This document shows positions 34,846 to 44,041 of a DNA stretch of 64,000 nucleotides, piece by piece. The position numbers were made by a program, and so were the translations under genes. A model generated the notes under the pieces. It worked only from the letters and a program-made list of their open reading frames with translations. It had not been told where the DNA came from and searched no databases. The stretch covers positions 5,022,001 to 5,086,000 of the forward strand of contig NZ_JAUSXI010000001.1 of NCBI RefSeq assembly GCF_030815865.1, in the 5' to 3' direction. Origin of the DNA: Arthrobacter globiformis. GTDB taxonomy: Bacteria > Actinomycetota > Actinomycetes > Actinomycetales > Micrococcaceae. The stretch's first letter is position 1. Each line of letters starts with the position of its first letter.

Positions 34846-34875
34846 GCCTCCCTGCTGGTCGCGCCTGTCGAGACC

Positions 34876-34910
34876 AACCACCCCTGCAGTCCCCCCACAC
34901 GGGGTGGGTT
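34876..34910 (+). terminator. Terminator-like hairpin after the DUF4235 gene
   Basis: AACCACCCC pairs with GGGGTGGGTT around a C-rich loop, 31 bases after the stop. There is only a short T pair afterwards, so the call is moderate. Confidence 0.5.
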
Positions 34911-35249
34911 GCCCGCAGCCCCTTCCGGGCCGAGACCGGGTTTCCCCAAGCACGGCAGGCCATACTGCTTCCGTTCTGAACCTGGCAGTGCTGATGACCT
35001 CGGCCGGGCTCACAACAGCCGGACCCGGCGCCGCAACCTGCGGTGCCGGGTCCGTTCGCATTCTGCCCCGGCGGCCCACCTCATGTCGCTTGGAGGCCAT
35101 GAGCATGGCTTGGCGTGAGCAGCGCGAGTCCCCCCACGCCGCCGTAAAAAGCCTTGCATGCCAAGGTTTTTCCAACCTGGAGCCCGAACGTTTTTCCAAC
35201 CCCCACGACTTTTAGTGGATGCCATCAGCGTCTTTACGAGGAGACAAAA
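34911..35249 (+). other. Long untranslated region ahead of the secreted-protein gene
   Basis: About 340 bases without a convincing gene. It contains a strong hairpin (CGGACCCGGC 35020-35029 with GCCGGGTCCG 35045-35054, plus an inner CCGC/GCGG stem) and two direct repeats GTTTTTCCAAC (35166-35176 and 35190-35200) 24 bases apart. It ends in the GAGGAG ribosome site of the next gene. A regulated 5' leader or promoter with tandem regulator sites is likely; I do not recognise a known riboswitch. Confidence 0.5.
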
Positions 35250-37235
35250 ATGGTACCCACACCACCTTTCCTGTCAGCCCAACGCCTGACCCTCCGACAT
35301 CGCGGCCCGAGCCCTGCGTCCCGTCGCCGCGGCATTGCTGCCGCAACAGCCGTCCTGCTTGCGGCGACAGGAGCAGGAGCCTCCTTGGCGGCAACCCTGG
35401 TAACCCAGACGAACCCGAACAAGCTGACCGCCGTCGGACCCGTCAACACCGAGTACGGCTTTCCGTCCTGGTACGAGGACAGCAACAAAACGCGCGTCGA
35501 GCTGTGCCTGGACGCGGAGAACCCGCTCTGCGGTTTCCTGCCCGGGGACATCCCGGACGAGACTGCACCCATTTCATTCCCGGGAAACTTCCCGGAAGAG
35601 GCGTTCTACATGCTCGCCGGCTCCGAGCTGGCCCTTCCCGGCGGCGGAAGGGCCGTCCTGGTCCTGGGCCTGGAGGCGGCCTTCGCCAACACGGTCACCG
35701 AAGGCGACCAGGTGGTCTTCGGCCGCCAGCGCATCGTCGTCAAAGGCGCCCCCGCCAACACCACCCTGACCTTCCAGCACCCCTACGGCACCATCACCAT
35801 CGACACCGACGGCACGGGGGCCGGCAAGCTCGTCGAAGACATCTCGCCCGCAGCGGGCAACTTCACCACCGCCCTGAAGAGCAACATCGGCCCCTTCCTG
35901 AAATGGGACCCCGCCACCGCACCGGCAGCCCCCGAAGGTTACCTCGGAGATCCGGGTCAAGACCACACCGTCACCGGAAGCCCCACCGGCTACAACAAGT
36001 TCTCCGTCAACGGCGGCGGCCTCACCCTCGAAACCGACCAGTTCACCGTGCAGGGCAAAATCTCCACCAACCAGGGCGTCAACGGCGACAGCGCCGTCCT
36101 GAACGGCAACATGATCGACGTGTTCGCCAGCAGTGGCAACGACGCCCAGCTCCAGATCGACGGGCAGGCCGGGGCCTTCGAAACCACCCCCATGCTCAGC
36201 GACCCGGACACCGGCCGCTACTACGCCCGGATCCAGTTCACCGGAACCGCACCGGCCACCGTGAAGATCACCAACATCGGCGACAAGCCCGCCAGCAGCA
36301 GCCAGATCAGCGTCACCAAACCCAGCGGCATCAGCATCACCAAGGCCATCTACGACGGAACGAACCTGACCGTCGGAGCCCTCTCCACTGTCGGCTACCC
36401 GCTGACCGTCACCGGCGTGGGCACGCTGGATGAGCCGGCAGCCGGAACCCCATCCGAAAAATCCTGGCCAGTGAAGGCCCCACCGGCAACCGTCACGGTG
36501 AAAACCGCAGCCGGCGGCACCGCCACCCTGCCGGTGACCGTTTCCGGCGGCGCGGCAACCCCGGTCGGACTGGACCCGGTCACCCCCGCCCCGGACCCCG
36601 GACCCGTCGTCGACACCGGCAGCGGCTCCGTCCCCGGCGAAACACAGCCCGCGACGGCGGTAGCCACCGCCGCCTCAACCGCCATCACCCGCGGCGGAAC
36701 CGCCCAGCTGGACGGCAGCGCCTCCACCGGCGCCGCCACCTACAAATGGACCCAAGTCAGCGGACCCACCGTCACCTTCTCCAGCGACACCGCCGCCAAG
36801 CCCACTGTTACCGTCCCGTACTACGCCAAGACCACGGACACGGCACCCCTCACGGCCAAGTCCAACGACCCGATCCAGCTCCAGCTGATCGTCACGGACA
36901 AGAACGGCATCGGCAGCGCCCCGGCAACAGTAAGCCTCACAGTCCAGACGGACACGGTCGCCGTCGCCGGCTCCCGCCACCGGCTCGGCACCGAGCTGCG
37001 GATTACCGGCACGTCGACACTGGCCGGCAACACCGCCGTCTTGGTCCCGGCCACCACGGTGGTCATCTACGACACCACCCCCGGCCGGGCCGTCACCAAG
37101 ATCGGCACCGCACAGGTCGACACCCTCGGCGCCTGGTCCTACCGGGCCAAGCCCGGACCGAACCGGCAGATCACCAGTGTGCTGGTCCAGTCCAGCCGCG
37201 GCGGCACCGCAACCGGAGTGCTCGCCACCCGGTAG
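35250..37235 (+). CDS. Large secreted protein with Ig/PKD-like domain
   Basis: 661 residues. A signal peptide is visible (SRRRGIAAATAVLLAATGAGASLAA, about residues 25-48; the Arg triplet hints at but does not prove Tat export). The mature chain is Thr/Gly/Asn-rich beta sequence without cysteine pairs beyond two near the N-terminus. Near residues 490-590 a PKD/REJ-like Ig domain is suggested (TRGGTAQLDGSASTGAATYKW, then VTDKNGIGSAPATVSLTV). It lacks an LPXTG motif and a C-terminal membrane anchor, so it should be released or held non-covalently. No catalytic motif recognised. GAGGAG precedes ATG 35250, and a strong terminator follows. Confidence 0.8.
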   Translation: MVPTPPFLSAQRLTLRHRGPSPASRRRGIAAATAVLLAATGAGASLAATLVTQTNPNKLTAVGPVNTEYGFPSWYEDSNKTRVELCLDAENPLCGFLPGDIPDETAPISFPGNFPEEAFYMLAGSELALPGGGRAVLVLGLEAAFANTVTEGDQVVFGRQRIVVKGAPANTTLTFQHPYGTITIDTDGTGAGKLVEDISPAAGNFTTALKSNIGPFLKWDPATAPAAPEGYLGDPGQDHTVTGSPTGYNKFSVNGGGLTLETDQFTVQGKISTNQGVNGDSAVLNGNMIDVFASSGNDAQLQIDGQAGAFETTPMLSDPDTGRYYARIQFTGTAPATVKITNIGDKPASSSQISVTKPSGISITKAIYDGTNLTVGALSTVGYPLTVTGVGTLDEPAAGTPSEKSWPVKAPPATVTVKTAAGGTATLPVTVSGGAATPVGLDPVTPAPDPGPVVDTGSGSVPGETQPATAVATAASTAITRGGTAQLDGSASTGAATYKWTQVSGPTVTFSSDTAAKPTVTVPYYAKTTDTAPLTAKSNDPIQLQLIVTDKNGIGSAPATVSLTVQTDTVAVAGSRHRLGTELRITGTSTLAGNTAVLVPATTVVIYDTTPGRAVTKIGTAQVDTLGAWSYRAKPGPNRQITSVLVQSSRGGTATGVLATR

Positions 37236-37255
37236 ATCCAGCGATCCGCCACTAC

Positions 37256-37299
37256 GGGTCAGGCCCCGTCTGCACAGCAGACGGGGCCTGACCCTTTTA
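37256..37299 (+). terminator. Strong intrinsic terminator after the secreted-protein gene
   Basis: A perfect 18-bp stem (GGGTCAGGCCCCGTCTGC and its complement) with a three-base loop, followed by TTTTAA, 21 bases after the stop. Confidence 0.95.
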
Positions 37300-37365
37300 A
37301 GGATGTTGTTCAGTCCTCGACACACTCGAGCAGGTCGCCGGGCTGGCAGCCGAGACATCTCAGGC

Positions 37366-37779
37366 TCAGCCAGCGGTGCGGTTGCCGCCGTCGGACTCTG
37401 ATTCACGGGCGGCCTTGGCGGCCTTCACCACCACGGCCTCCAGCTCGTCGGTGCTGAGCAGCTCCCTGTGGAGGTGCTTGGTGCGGTAGCCGGCGCGGCC
37501 CACCATGTGGGCGGATACCGGCACAGTGAGCAGCTGGAAGATCCAGGCCACGAGCAGCACCGGCCACACCCACCATGTACGCAGTTGCAGCCCCACCGCG
37601 GCGAGCAGGAGGAACAGCCCGAGCACCTGGGGCTTGGTGGCGGCGTGCATGCGGCTCATCAGGTCGGGAAAGCGCAGCAGGCCTATGGCGGCGGCGAGGG
37701 ACATCAGGGCGCCTACCACCATGAACACTGCCGAAACTGCATCGATTACCGTGTCCACGGCATTCTGTTCAGGACTCAC
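37366..37779 (-). CDS. mrpG: Na+/H+ antiporter subunit MrpG
   Basis: 137-residue membrane protein, PhaG/MnhG family: three helices with RFPDLMSRMHAATKPQVLGL, the family signature, and a polar Glu/Lys/Ala-rich C-terminal tail. Last gene of the mrp operon; it overlaps mrpF by 11 bases. MrpG is needed for assembly of the multi-subunit antiporter. Start GTG. Confidence 0.95.
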   Translation of the reverse strand: MSPEQNAVDTVIDAVSAVFMVVGALMSLAAAIGLLRFPDLMSRMHAATKPQVLGLFLLLAAVGLQLRTWWVWPVLLVAWIFQLLTVPVSAHMVGRAGYRTKHLHRELLSTDELEAVVVKAAKAARESESDGGNRTAG

Positions 37780-38047
37780 TGGGCTGCTCCCGCCTGTCGG
37801 CCACGAAGCGGGCCACCGTCACCGAGCCGATAAACCCGATGACGGACACAGCCGCCACCAGCATCAGGTTGTTCAGGTGCCGGTTCACTGCCATGTCGAT
37901 GCACAGCGCCGCGCCGAGGATAGCCAGCAGCACGTCCGCCGCGAGGACCCGGTCCAGGAGAGACGGGCCGCGGGCGATGCGGATGATCGCGCCCGCGGCG
38001 GCGAGGGCCAGCGCCACAGCCGTGACGGCGAGGACAAGCTCCATCAT
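37769..38047 (-). CDS. mrpF: Na+/H+ antiporter subunit MrpF
   Basis: 92-residue, three-helix membrane protein of the MrpF/PhaF family (RIARGPSLLDRVLAADVLL is the signature). It overlaps mrpE by four bases. A structural subunit of the Mrp complex. Confidence 0.95.
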   Translation of the reverse strand: MMELVLAVTAVALALAAAGAIIRIARGPSLLDRVLAADVLLAILGAALCIDMAVNRHLNNLMLVAAVSVIGFIGSVTVARFVADRREQPSES

Positions 38048-38589
38048 GCGCCATCCTCCTGCTTCAGGGCGGCAAGCTCTTCCTTCGTTCCCATGATCCG
38101 GATGAGCTCCGCCTCGGTGTCGCGGACTTCCTTGCGCAGTTTGAGGACGTCCTCACCGTTCCGTACGTTCAGTCCGTGGATGTAGAGCGTGGAGGTGGAC
38201 CTGTCCACCTCCACCACCAGTGACCCCGGAATCAGGGAGATCACGTGGCCGGTCGCCGTCACCATCAGGTCCGAATGGCTGCGCAACGGAACCGCGACGA
38301 CGGCGTTGGTCACCTTGGGTCCCTGGGCCACCGCCAGGTAAAACACCTGGCAGCTGGCGGCCACCACCCGGCCGAGGAACACCACCGCGAACGGAACGGC
38401 CCTCAGCACGCTGAAGCGTCCGCTCAGCTCCACCGGCGGCAGGTAGAACAGGCGCGCCACCGCAACCGCCAGCAGGGCGCCGAAGAGCAGGTTCCCGGGC
38501 CTGAAGTCCTGCCAAAGTGCTCCCCAGACGATGACCAGCCAGATCAGCAGCGGCAGTTCCTGCCGCAGGGACACCCTTCGCCGGCTCAC
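38044..38589 (-). CDS. mrpE: Na+/H+ antiporter subunit MrpE
   Basis: 181-residue MrpE family protein: two N-terminal helices (LPLLIWLVIVWGALW and LLFGALLAVAVARLFYLPP) and a soluble domain with SHSDLMVTATGHVISLIPGS and the IHGLNV segment. Start GTG; four-base overlaps on both sides. Assembly subunit of the Mrp antiporter. Confidence 0.95.
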   Translation of the reverse strand: MSRRRVSLRQELPLLIWLVIVWGALWQDFRPGNLLFGALLAVAVARLFYLPPVELSGRFSVLRAVPFAVVFLGRVVAASCQVFYLAVAQGPKVTNAVVAVPLRSHSDLMVTATGHVISLIPGSLVVEVDRSTSTLYIHGLNVRNGEDVLKLRKEVRDTEAELIRIMGTKEELAALKQEDGA

Positions 38590-40175
38590 TTTCCGCCTCC
38601 GCTCAGCGCCGCAGCCGGCACGGTCGTGCCGTCACCGAGCACCGCCTGGATGTAGGCAGACCTGTCCAGCATGGCTGTGGCGGACTGGTCCGCCACGCGG
38701 AAGAGCGGCCCGGCGAAGACGGTGAGCGCCACACCCAGCACCACGAGGCCCAGCGTGGACCCCACCATGGTCCGCGGCAGCAGGCGCACCGCCGTCGCGC
38801 CGCCCACCGGGCCGGGCACCGCCAGCAGCACCGGGTCTGGGTGCTCCGCGTCCTCGGCCTTGCGCCAGAACGCGCGGTTCCACACCCTGGCGACGGCCAG
38901 GAGGGTCAGGAGGCTCGTCAGCACGCCGCCGATCACCAGGGCGTAGGCCAGCGGGGTTCCCAGGCCGATGCCGGCCTGCATCAGGCCGAGCTTGCCCAGG
39001 AAGCCCGAGAACGGCGGGATGCCGGCCAGGTTCATGGCGGGAACGAAGAACAGGAGGGCCAGCAGCGGGGACAGTTTGGCCAGCCCGGCCAGCCGGTCCA
39101 CCGAGGAGCTGCCGCCGCGGCGCTCAATCAGCCCGGTGACCAGGAAAAGGCTGGTCTGGATGGTGATGTGGTGCGCCACGTAGAACACGGCCGCCGCCAG
39201 GCCGGCCACGGAGGACATGGCCAGGCCGAACACCATGTAGCCGATGTGGCTGACCAGGGTGAAGGACAGCAGACGCTTGATGTCGCTCTGGGCCAGGGCA
39301 CCCAGGATGCCGACCACCATGGTCAGCAGCGCCACCACCATCAGGGGCGTGTTGAGGCTGTCCCCGGGGAACAGCAGGGTTTCCGTGCGGACCATGGCGT
39401 ACACGCCCACCTTGGTCAGCAGGCCGGCGAACACGGCCGTCACCGGGGCCGGCGCGGTGGGGTACGAGTCCGGCAGCCAAAAGGACAGGGGGAACACGGC
39501 GGCCTTGATACCGAAAGCCACCAGCAGCATGACGTGCAGGAGCGTCTTGGTTCCCTGGTCCAGCTCCGAGAGCTTGATGGCCAGGTCCGCCATGTTGATG
39601 GTGCCCGTTGCGCCGTAGACCATTGCGATGGCAATCAGGAACAGCACCGACGACACCACCGAGACCACCACGTACGTGACGCCTGCCCGGATGCGCGGGC
39701 CCGTGCCGCCGAGGGTCATCAGCACATAGCTGGCCGTCAGCAGGATCTCGAAGCCGACATACAGGTTGAACAGGTCCCCGGAGAGGAACGCGTTGGAGAC
39801 GCCGGCCACGAGGATCAGGTACGTGGGGTGGAAGATCGAGACCGGGGCGTCCTGGTCGCCGTCGGCCATGCCCTGCCCGGTGGCATACACGAGGACGGCA
39901 AGGCTCACCGCGGAGGACACCACGAGCATGAGCGAAGAGAACTGGTCCACCACCAGGACAATCCCCCACGGCGGCACCCAGCCGCCGATGTTCACCGCTG
40001 CAGTGCCGCCGTTCCAGACGGACGCCAGCAGCAGGCACTCCAGCAGCAGGGTGAGCGAGAGCAGGGCAATGCTCACCGCGCGCTGCGCGCGGGAATGCCG
40101 GATCAGTACGAACGTCAGCGCCGCCCCCAGGATGGGAAGTACGACGGCGAGCGGGGCAAGGCTTGCGAGGTTCAC
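38586..40175 (-). CDS. mrpD: Na+/H+ antiporter subunit MrpD
   Basis: 529-residue antiporter-like membrane subunit homologous to complex I NuoM/NuoN: about 14 helices, with the conserved motif FEILLTASYVLMTL, GIKAAVFPLSFWLPDSYPTAPAPVTAVFAGLLTKVGVYAM (lysines and the proline-rich SYPTAPAPVTA block) and FTLVSHIGYMVFG. It forms one of the two ion channels of Mrp. Start GTG; overlaps mrpC and mrpE. Confidence 0.96.
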   Translation of the reverse strand: MNLASLAPLAVVLPILGAALTFVLIRHSRAQRAVSIALLSLTLLLECLLLASVWNGGTAAVNIGGWVPPWGIVLVVDQFSSLMLVVSSAVSLAVLVYATGQGMADGDQDAPVSIFHPTYLILVAGVSNAFLSGDLFNLYVGFEILLTASYVLMTLGGTGPRIRAGVTYVVVSVVSSVLFLIAIAMVYGATGTINMADLAIKLSELDQGTKTLLHVMLLVAFGIKAAVFPLSFWLPDSYPTAPAPVTAVFAGLLTKVGVYAMVRTETLLFPGDSLNTPLMVVALLTMVVGILGALAQSDIKRLLSFTLVSHIGYMVFGLAMSSVAGLAAAVFYVAHHITIQTSLFLVTGLIERRGGSSSVDRLAGLAKLSPLLALLFFVPAMNLAGIPPFSGFLGKLGLMQAGIGLGTPLAYALVIGGVLTSLLTLLAVARVWNRAFWRKAEDAEHPDPVLLAVPGPVGGATAVRLLPRTMVGSTLGLVVLGVALTVFAGPLFRVADQSATAMLDRSAYIQAVLGDGTTVPAAALSGGGK

Positions 40176-40771
40176 TTCGCCCCTCCATCCGTGTCCGTGC
40201 CTTTTTCTGTGTTTACGTCTGTGTCTGTGACAGGGGCGATCTTGCCGGATCCCGGCTTCTCCTCCAGGGCGGCATGCTCCGCCAGAAGGGTCCGGCCGCC
40301 CGCCTCGACAGTCGCCGTCGACTCCGCCGCAGTGGAACTGTCCGATCCCCGCATGGGCAACGGGAACTCGGAGGTTTCCACGGGGATGACGGCGTCGTCC
40401 TCCGCGTCGAAGCTGGGGGTTTCGGCCACGCGGCGGTCCTCGATGTCGTCCTGGATGTCGTCCTGCCGGGCAAGCAGCCAGGTCCGGTAGATGATGCCAA
40501 GCATGAAGGCCGTGACAGCGAAGGAAATAACGATGGACGTCAGAATAAGTGCCTGCGGCAGGGGGTCGTTGTAGGACGCGGGGTCCGTATCCTTGCTGAA
40601 GAAGGGAGCCCGGCCGGCGTAGCCCCCGGTGGCAAGGATCAGCAGGTTGGTGGCGTTGGCCAGCAGCATCAGCCCCAGCAGCACGCGCGTGAGGCTGCGT
40701 TCCAGGATCAGGTAGATGCCGCAGGCGTAGAGGGCGCCCATGACGGTCAGCAGGGTCAGGTTAACGGTCAT
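40172..40771 (-). CDS. mrpC: Na+/H+ antiporter subunit MrpC with a long acidic tail
   Basis: 199 residues. The first 115 form the NuoK-like three-helix MrpC core (GIYLILERSLTRVLLGLML, DPLPQALILTSIVISFAVTAF). The remaining 85 are an acidic, Ser/Thr/Glu/Asp-rich tail on the cytoplasmic side, much longer than typical MrpC and of unknown role. Four-base overlaps with mrpA and mrpD. Confidence 0.93.
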   Translation of the reverse strand: MTVNLTLLTVMGALYACGIYLILERSLTRVLLGLMLLANATNLLILATGGYAGRAPFFSKDTDPASYNDPLPQALILTSIVISFAVTAFMLGIIYRTWLLARQDDIQDDIEDRRVAETPSFDAEDDAVIPVETSEFPLPMRGSDSSTAAESTATVEAGGRTLLAEHAALEEKPGSGKIAPVTDTDVNTEKGTDTDGGAK

Positions 40772-43700
40772 GACGTGCCGCCTTGGGTTGATCCGGCCGG
40801 AATGCCGGCGGGCACCTGATCGCTGCCCTCGATGCCCTCCTGCTCGCCGTCCTCCTGCGCGTCCAGCTGCAGGGGACGTTCTTCAAAATGTTCGTCGATC
40901 TCGGCGCCAAGGCTGCGGAGCACATCCAGCACCAGACCCACAACGACGATGTACACGCCGGTGTCGAAAATCGTGGACGTGACGAACTTGATGTCGCCAA
41001 AGACCGGCAGCCAGAACTCAATAATGGCGCTCTGGAACACCTGGCCGCCCAGCAGCACTGGCGCGGCGCCGGACAACGCGGCGGTGGCCAGGCCGATCCC
41101 GAGCAGGGTGCCGGCGCTGATGGGGGTGGCCTCGTGCAGTTCGAAGCGGCCGCCCGCCAGGTAGCGCAGTGTGAGGGCCAGCCCGGCCATGAGTCCGCCT
41201 GCGAAGCCCCCGCCGGGGAGGTTGTGCCCGGCCAGCAACAGGTAGAGCGAGAAAATGATCATTGAGTGGAAGACCAGGCGAGTGACCACTTCGAAGATGA
41301 TGGAGCGGCGTTCCGGTGCCAGCGTGCGCCCGGCAACGAGCCACGGGTCCCGCGCGGCGGCCGCAAACTTGCGGGTCAGCGCCAGGGCGGCACCGTCCCG
41401 CGATGATTTGTCCACGCCGTGGCGGCGGCCGACGGTCCCCTCAGCCACGGCGGACGCTGTGCGCAGCCGGTCCCCGCGGCCCCGGACGAAGATGAGGCTC
41501 GCCACGCCGGTCGCGGCCAGCGCCAGCACGGAGATCTCACCGAAGGTGTCCCACGCGCGGATGTCCACCAGGGTGACGTTGACGATGTTGAGCCCGCCGC
41601 CGCCCTCGTAGGCCAGCTTGGGGAACTCGAGGGAGACGGGCGTGGCGATCCGGGCACCCATGGCGTGGATGGCGGCGAAGACCATAGTGGCGCCGAAGGA
41701 CAGGCCGATGATCACGCGGACCACCCGGTACTTGCCCCCGGTGCGGTCGCGCAGCTCCGCCGGGAGGCTGCGCATGGCCAGCACGAACGCCACAAGGATG
41801 ATCGTTTCCACGAGCATCTGCGTCAGGGCCAGGTCCGGGGCGCCCTGCAGCGCGAACATCAGGGCGATGCCGTAGCCGGTGACGGAAACCATGAGCACGG
41901 CAAGGAACCGCTTGTTGGCCCGGACAGCGGCGAGCGCCCCGATCAAGATCCCCGCGCCTGCCACCAGTTGCAGGGGCGAGTTGGGGTCGACGAAATACAG
42001 CCCTTCGGGAAGCGGCTTGTTCGCAGCGATCAGGGCGGACAGGGGCAGGACAAAGGCGACGCTGAGGATCACAGCCAAGTAGAAATACAGCGAACCGCGC
42101 TGCGTGCGTCCGGTGATCCACACGGCGACGTCGTCCAGGGCACCAATGGTCAGCTGGTAGCCGCGGTCGGCGTCGAACCAGGGCGGAATGGCGCTCTGGA
42201 TCCGGTCCACCAGCCCCCGCCCGTAGAACATGGCCGCGCCGGCGGCGAACGTGATGGCAGTCAGTCCCAAGGCTGGGGTCAGTCCGTGCCACAGCGCCAG
42301 GTGCCCGGCGGCACCGGCCGCGCTGCCGGCGTCGGACGTTCCTTCCGTGAGCTGCGATCCCTCGGTAAAGAGGGCCGCGTACGGCTGAATCCAAGCGTCC
42401 ACAGGCGCCGGCCACAGGCCGTACACGATGGTGAGGACGCTCAGGGCGGCCGGGGCTGCCAGGAAGGAGGGGCGAATGGCCTCGAACGGGGTGCGGGCGA
42501 CGCCCGGCTTCACCGCAAAGGCACCCCACATGAAGCGCGCGCTGTAGGCGAAGGTCAACACGGAGCCGAGCACCATGCCCGTCAGGACCACTGCGCCCCA
42601 GGGGCCGTGACCGGGCGCTGCAGTGAAGTGCACGAACGCCTCGAGTACCGATTCCTTAGCGACGAAGCCGCCCAGCAGCGGGATGCCGGCCATGGAGGCG
42701 GCGCCGATGCCGGCAACGATGCCGAGGGCACGGGAGGAGAGGAAAACGCCCGAGAGCTTGCGGATGTCGCGCGTGCCGGACTGGTGGTCGATGATGCCAA
42801 CTACGAGGAAGAGCGTCGCCTTGAAGAGCCCGTGCGCGAGCAGCATGGCGAGGCCGGCGAGGGCGGCGTCAGGTTTTCCGAGTCCCACCACCATGGTGAT
42901 GAACCCGAGCTGGCTTACGGTGCCGTAGGCCAGGATGAGCTTGATGTCCGTCTGTCGCAGGGCCCGGTAGCCGCCCACCAGCATGGTGGCCAGGCCGAGC
43001 CCGAGGACGATCGGCAGCCAGTAGGCAGTGTCGGTGAAGCCCGGGGCGAGGCGCGCCACGATGTACACGCCGGCCTTTACCATGGCGGCGGCGTGCAGGT
43101 ACGCGCTCACGGGAGTTGGCGCTGCCATGGCGCCCGGAAGCCAGAAGTGGAACGGGACAAGCGCGGATTTGGTCACCGCACCGACCAGGATGAGGACGAC
43201 GGCGGCGGCCACGGCTCCCGCTGCCGGACCGGAAACCAGCCCTGGTGCCTGTTCGAGAATGGCGGAGATCCGGTACGTGCCGGCGCTGGCACCGAGCATA
43301 ATCAGGCCAACGAGCATGGCCAGGCCGCCGGCGGTGGTGACCACGAGGGCCTGCAGCGCCGAGCGGCGGGCCGCGAGCCGTGTCCGTGCATAACCGATCA
43401 GGAGGTAAGACAGGACCGTGGTGAGTTCCCAGAAAATGAACATCATGAGCAGGTCATCCGCGGTGACCAGGCCGAACATGGCCCCGGCGAACGCCAGCAG
43501 CTGGGCGCCGAACCCGCCCAGGTAGCTGTCTTTGTCCTTGAAATATCGTGCGCAGTAGACCAGCACCAGGGCGCCCACACCGAGGACCAGCAGCGACATG
43601 ACCCACGCCAGGGCGTCCATGCGGAAGGCGAATTCGATGCCGAGGCTTGGAATCCACGGGACGGTTTCAGCGGGTGCGCCGGTTTCTGTGTAGGCGTTGG

Positions 43701-43851
43701 CGCCATAGACCGCGGCATGCTGGAACAACAGCCACACAAACGAACCGGCCGGCACCGCGGCCAGCGCATAAAACGAGTTGCGGCCGAACCTCCGGAAGAC
43801 GAACGGCGCCACAGCGGCCACCGCGAAGTGCACGGCAAGGACTGGGATCAC
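40768..43851 (-). CDS. mrpA: Na+/H+ antiporter fused subunits MrpA-MrpB
   Basis: 1027 residues. The N-terminal 750 are MrpA (NuoL-like): LLMMFIFWELTTVLSYLLIGY, SALVPFHFWLPGAMAAPTPVSAYLHAAAMVKAGVY, and AHGLFKATLFLVVGIIDHQ, with about 20 helices. Near residue 830 a cytoplasmic linker leads to an MrpB domain (RSIIFEVVTRLVFHSMI, GHNLPGGGFAGGLMAG) that is a separate gene in many bacteria. The protein forms the main ion path of the Mrp antiporter, used for Na+ and alkali tolerance. Start GTG 43851 with GGAG upstream; it heads the six-gene minus-strand operon. Confidence 0.96.
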   Translation of the reverse strand: MIPVLAVHFAVAAVAPFVFRRFGRNSFYALAAVPAGSFVWLLFQHAAVYGANAYTETGAPAETVPWIPSLGIEFAFRMDALAWVMSLLVLGVGALVLVYCARYFKDKDSYLGGFGAQLLAFAGAMFGLVTADDLLMMFIFWELTTVLSYLLIGYARTRLAARRSALQALVVTTAGGLAMLVGLIMLGASAGTYRISAILEQAPGLVSGPAAGAVAAAVVLILVGAVTKSALVPFHFWLPGAMAAPTPVSAYLHAAAMVKAGVYIVARLAPGFTDTAYWLPIVLGLGLATMLVGGYRALRQTDIKLILAYGTVSQLGFITMVVGLGKPDAALAGLAMLLAHGLFKATLFLVVGIIDHQSGTRDIRKLSGVFLSSRALGIVAGIGAASMAGIPLLGGFVAKESVLEAFVHFTAAPGHGPWGAVVLTGMVLGSVLTFAYSARFMWGAFAVKPGVARTPFEAIRPSFLAAPAALSVLTIVYGLWPAPVDAWIQPYAALFTEGSQLTEGTSDAGSAAGAAGHLALWHGLTPALGLTAITFAAGAAMFYGRGLVDRIQSAIPPWFDADRGYQLTIGALDDVAVWITGRTQRGSLYFYLAVILSVAFVLPLSALIAANKPLPEGLYFVDPNSPLQLVAGAGILIGALAAVRANKRFLAVLMVSVTGYGIALMFALQGAPDLALTQMLVETIILVAFVLAMRSLPAELRDRTGGKYRVVRVIIGLSFGATMVFAAIHAMGARIATPVSLEFPKLAYEGGGGLNIVNVTLVDIRAWDTFGEISVLALAATGVASLIFVRGRGDRLRTASAVAEGTVGRRHGVDKSSRDGAALALTRKFAAAARDPWLVAGRTLAPERRSIIFEVVTRLVFHSMIIFSLYLLLAGHNLPGGGFAGGLMAGLALTLRYLAGGRFELHEATPISAGTLLGIGLATAALSGAAPVLLGGQVFQSAIIEFWLPVFGDIKFVTSTIFDTGVYIVVVGLVLDVLRSLGAEIDEHFEERPLQLDAQEDGEQEGIEGSDQVPAGIPAGSTQGGTS

Positions 43852-44029
43852 TGGTATCTCCGCAAAGTCAGAATTCGGTTATCAAAAGTTGGAGCTGGCG
43901 GTCATTCGTTGGGTTCGGTTCCGCCAGTTTATCAACGGGGCACTGACAGTTTTTCCCGCGGAGCCGGGCCCAGGGTAAGTTTCGCCAGTTCGCAGGAGGG
44001 TTGCTGGGTCCCCGTTCGCCACGGGCGGA

Positions 44030-44041
44030 TAGCATCGGCCT
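44030..44041 (+). promoter_or_regulatory. -10 element for a leaderless MFS mRNA
   Basis: TAGCAT, six bases, then ATG 44042; no ribosome site. Confidence 0.55.

Noticed and set aside
34904..35215. Short open frames in the spacer before the secreted protein
   Set aside because: No ribosome site, no recognisable domain, and the region has hairpin and repeat structure instead.
34911..35249. Cyclic di-GMP (GEMM) or other known riboswitch in the same spacer
   Set aside because: The conserved GEMM blocks are not present; only a simple hairpin is seen.
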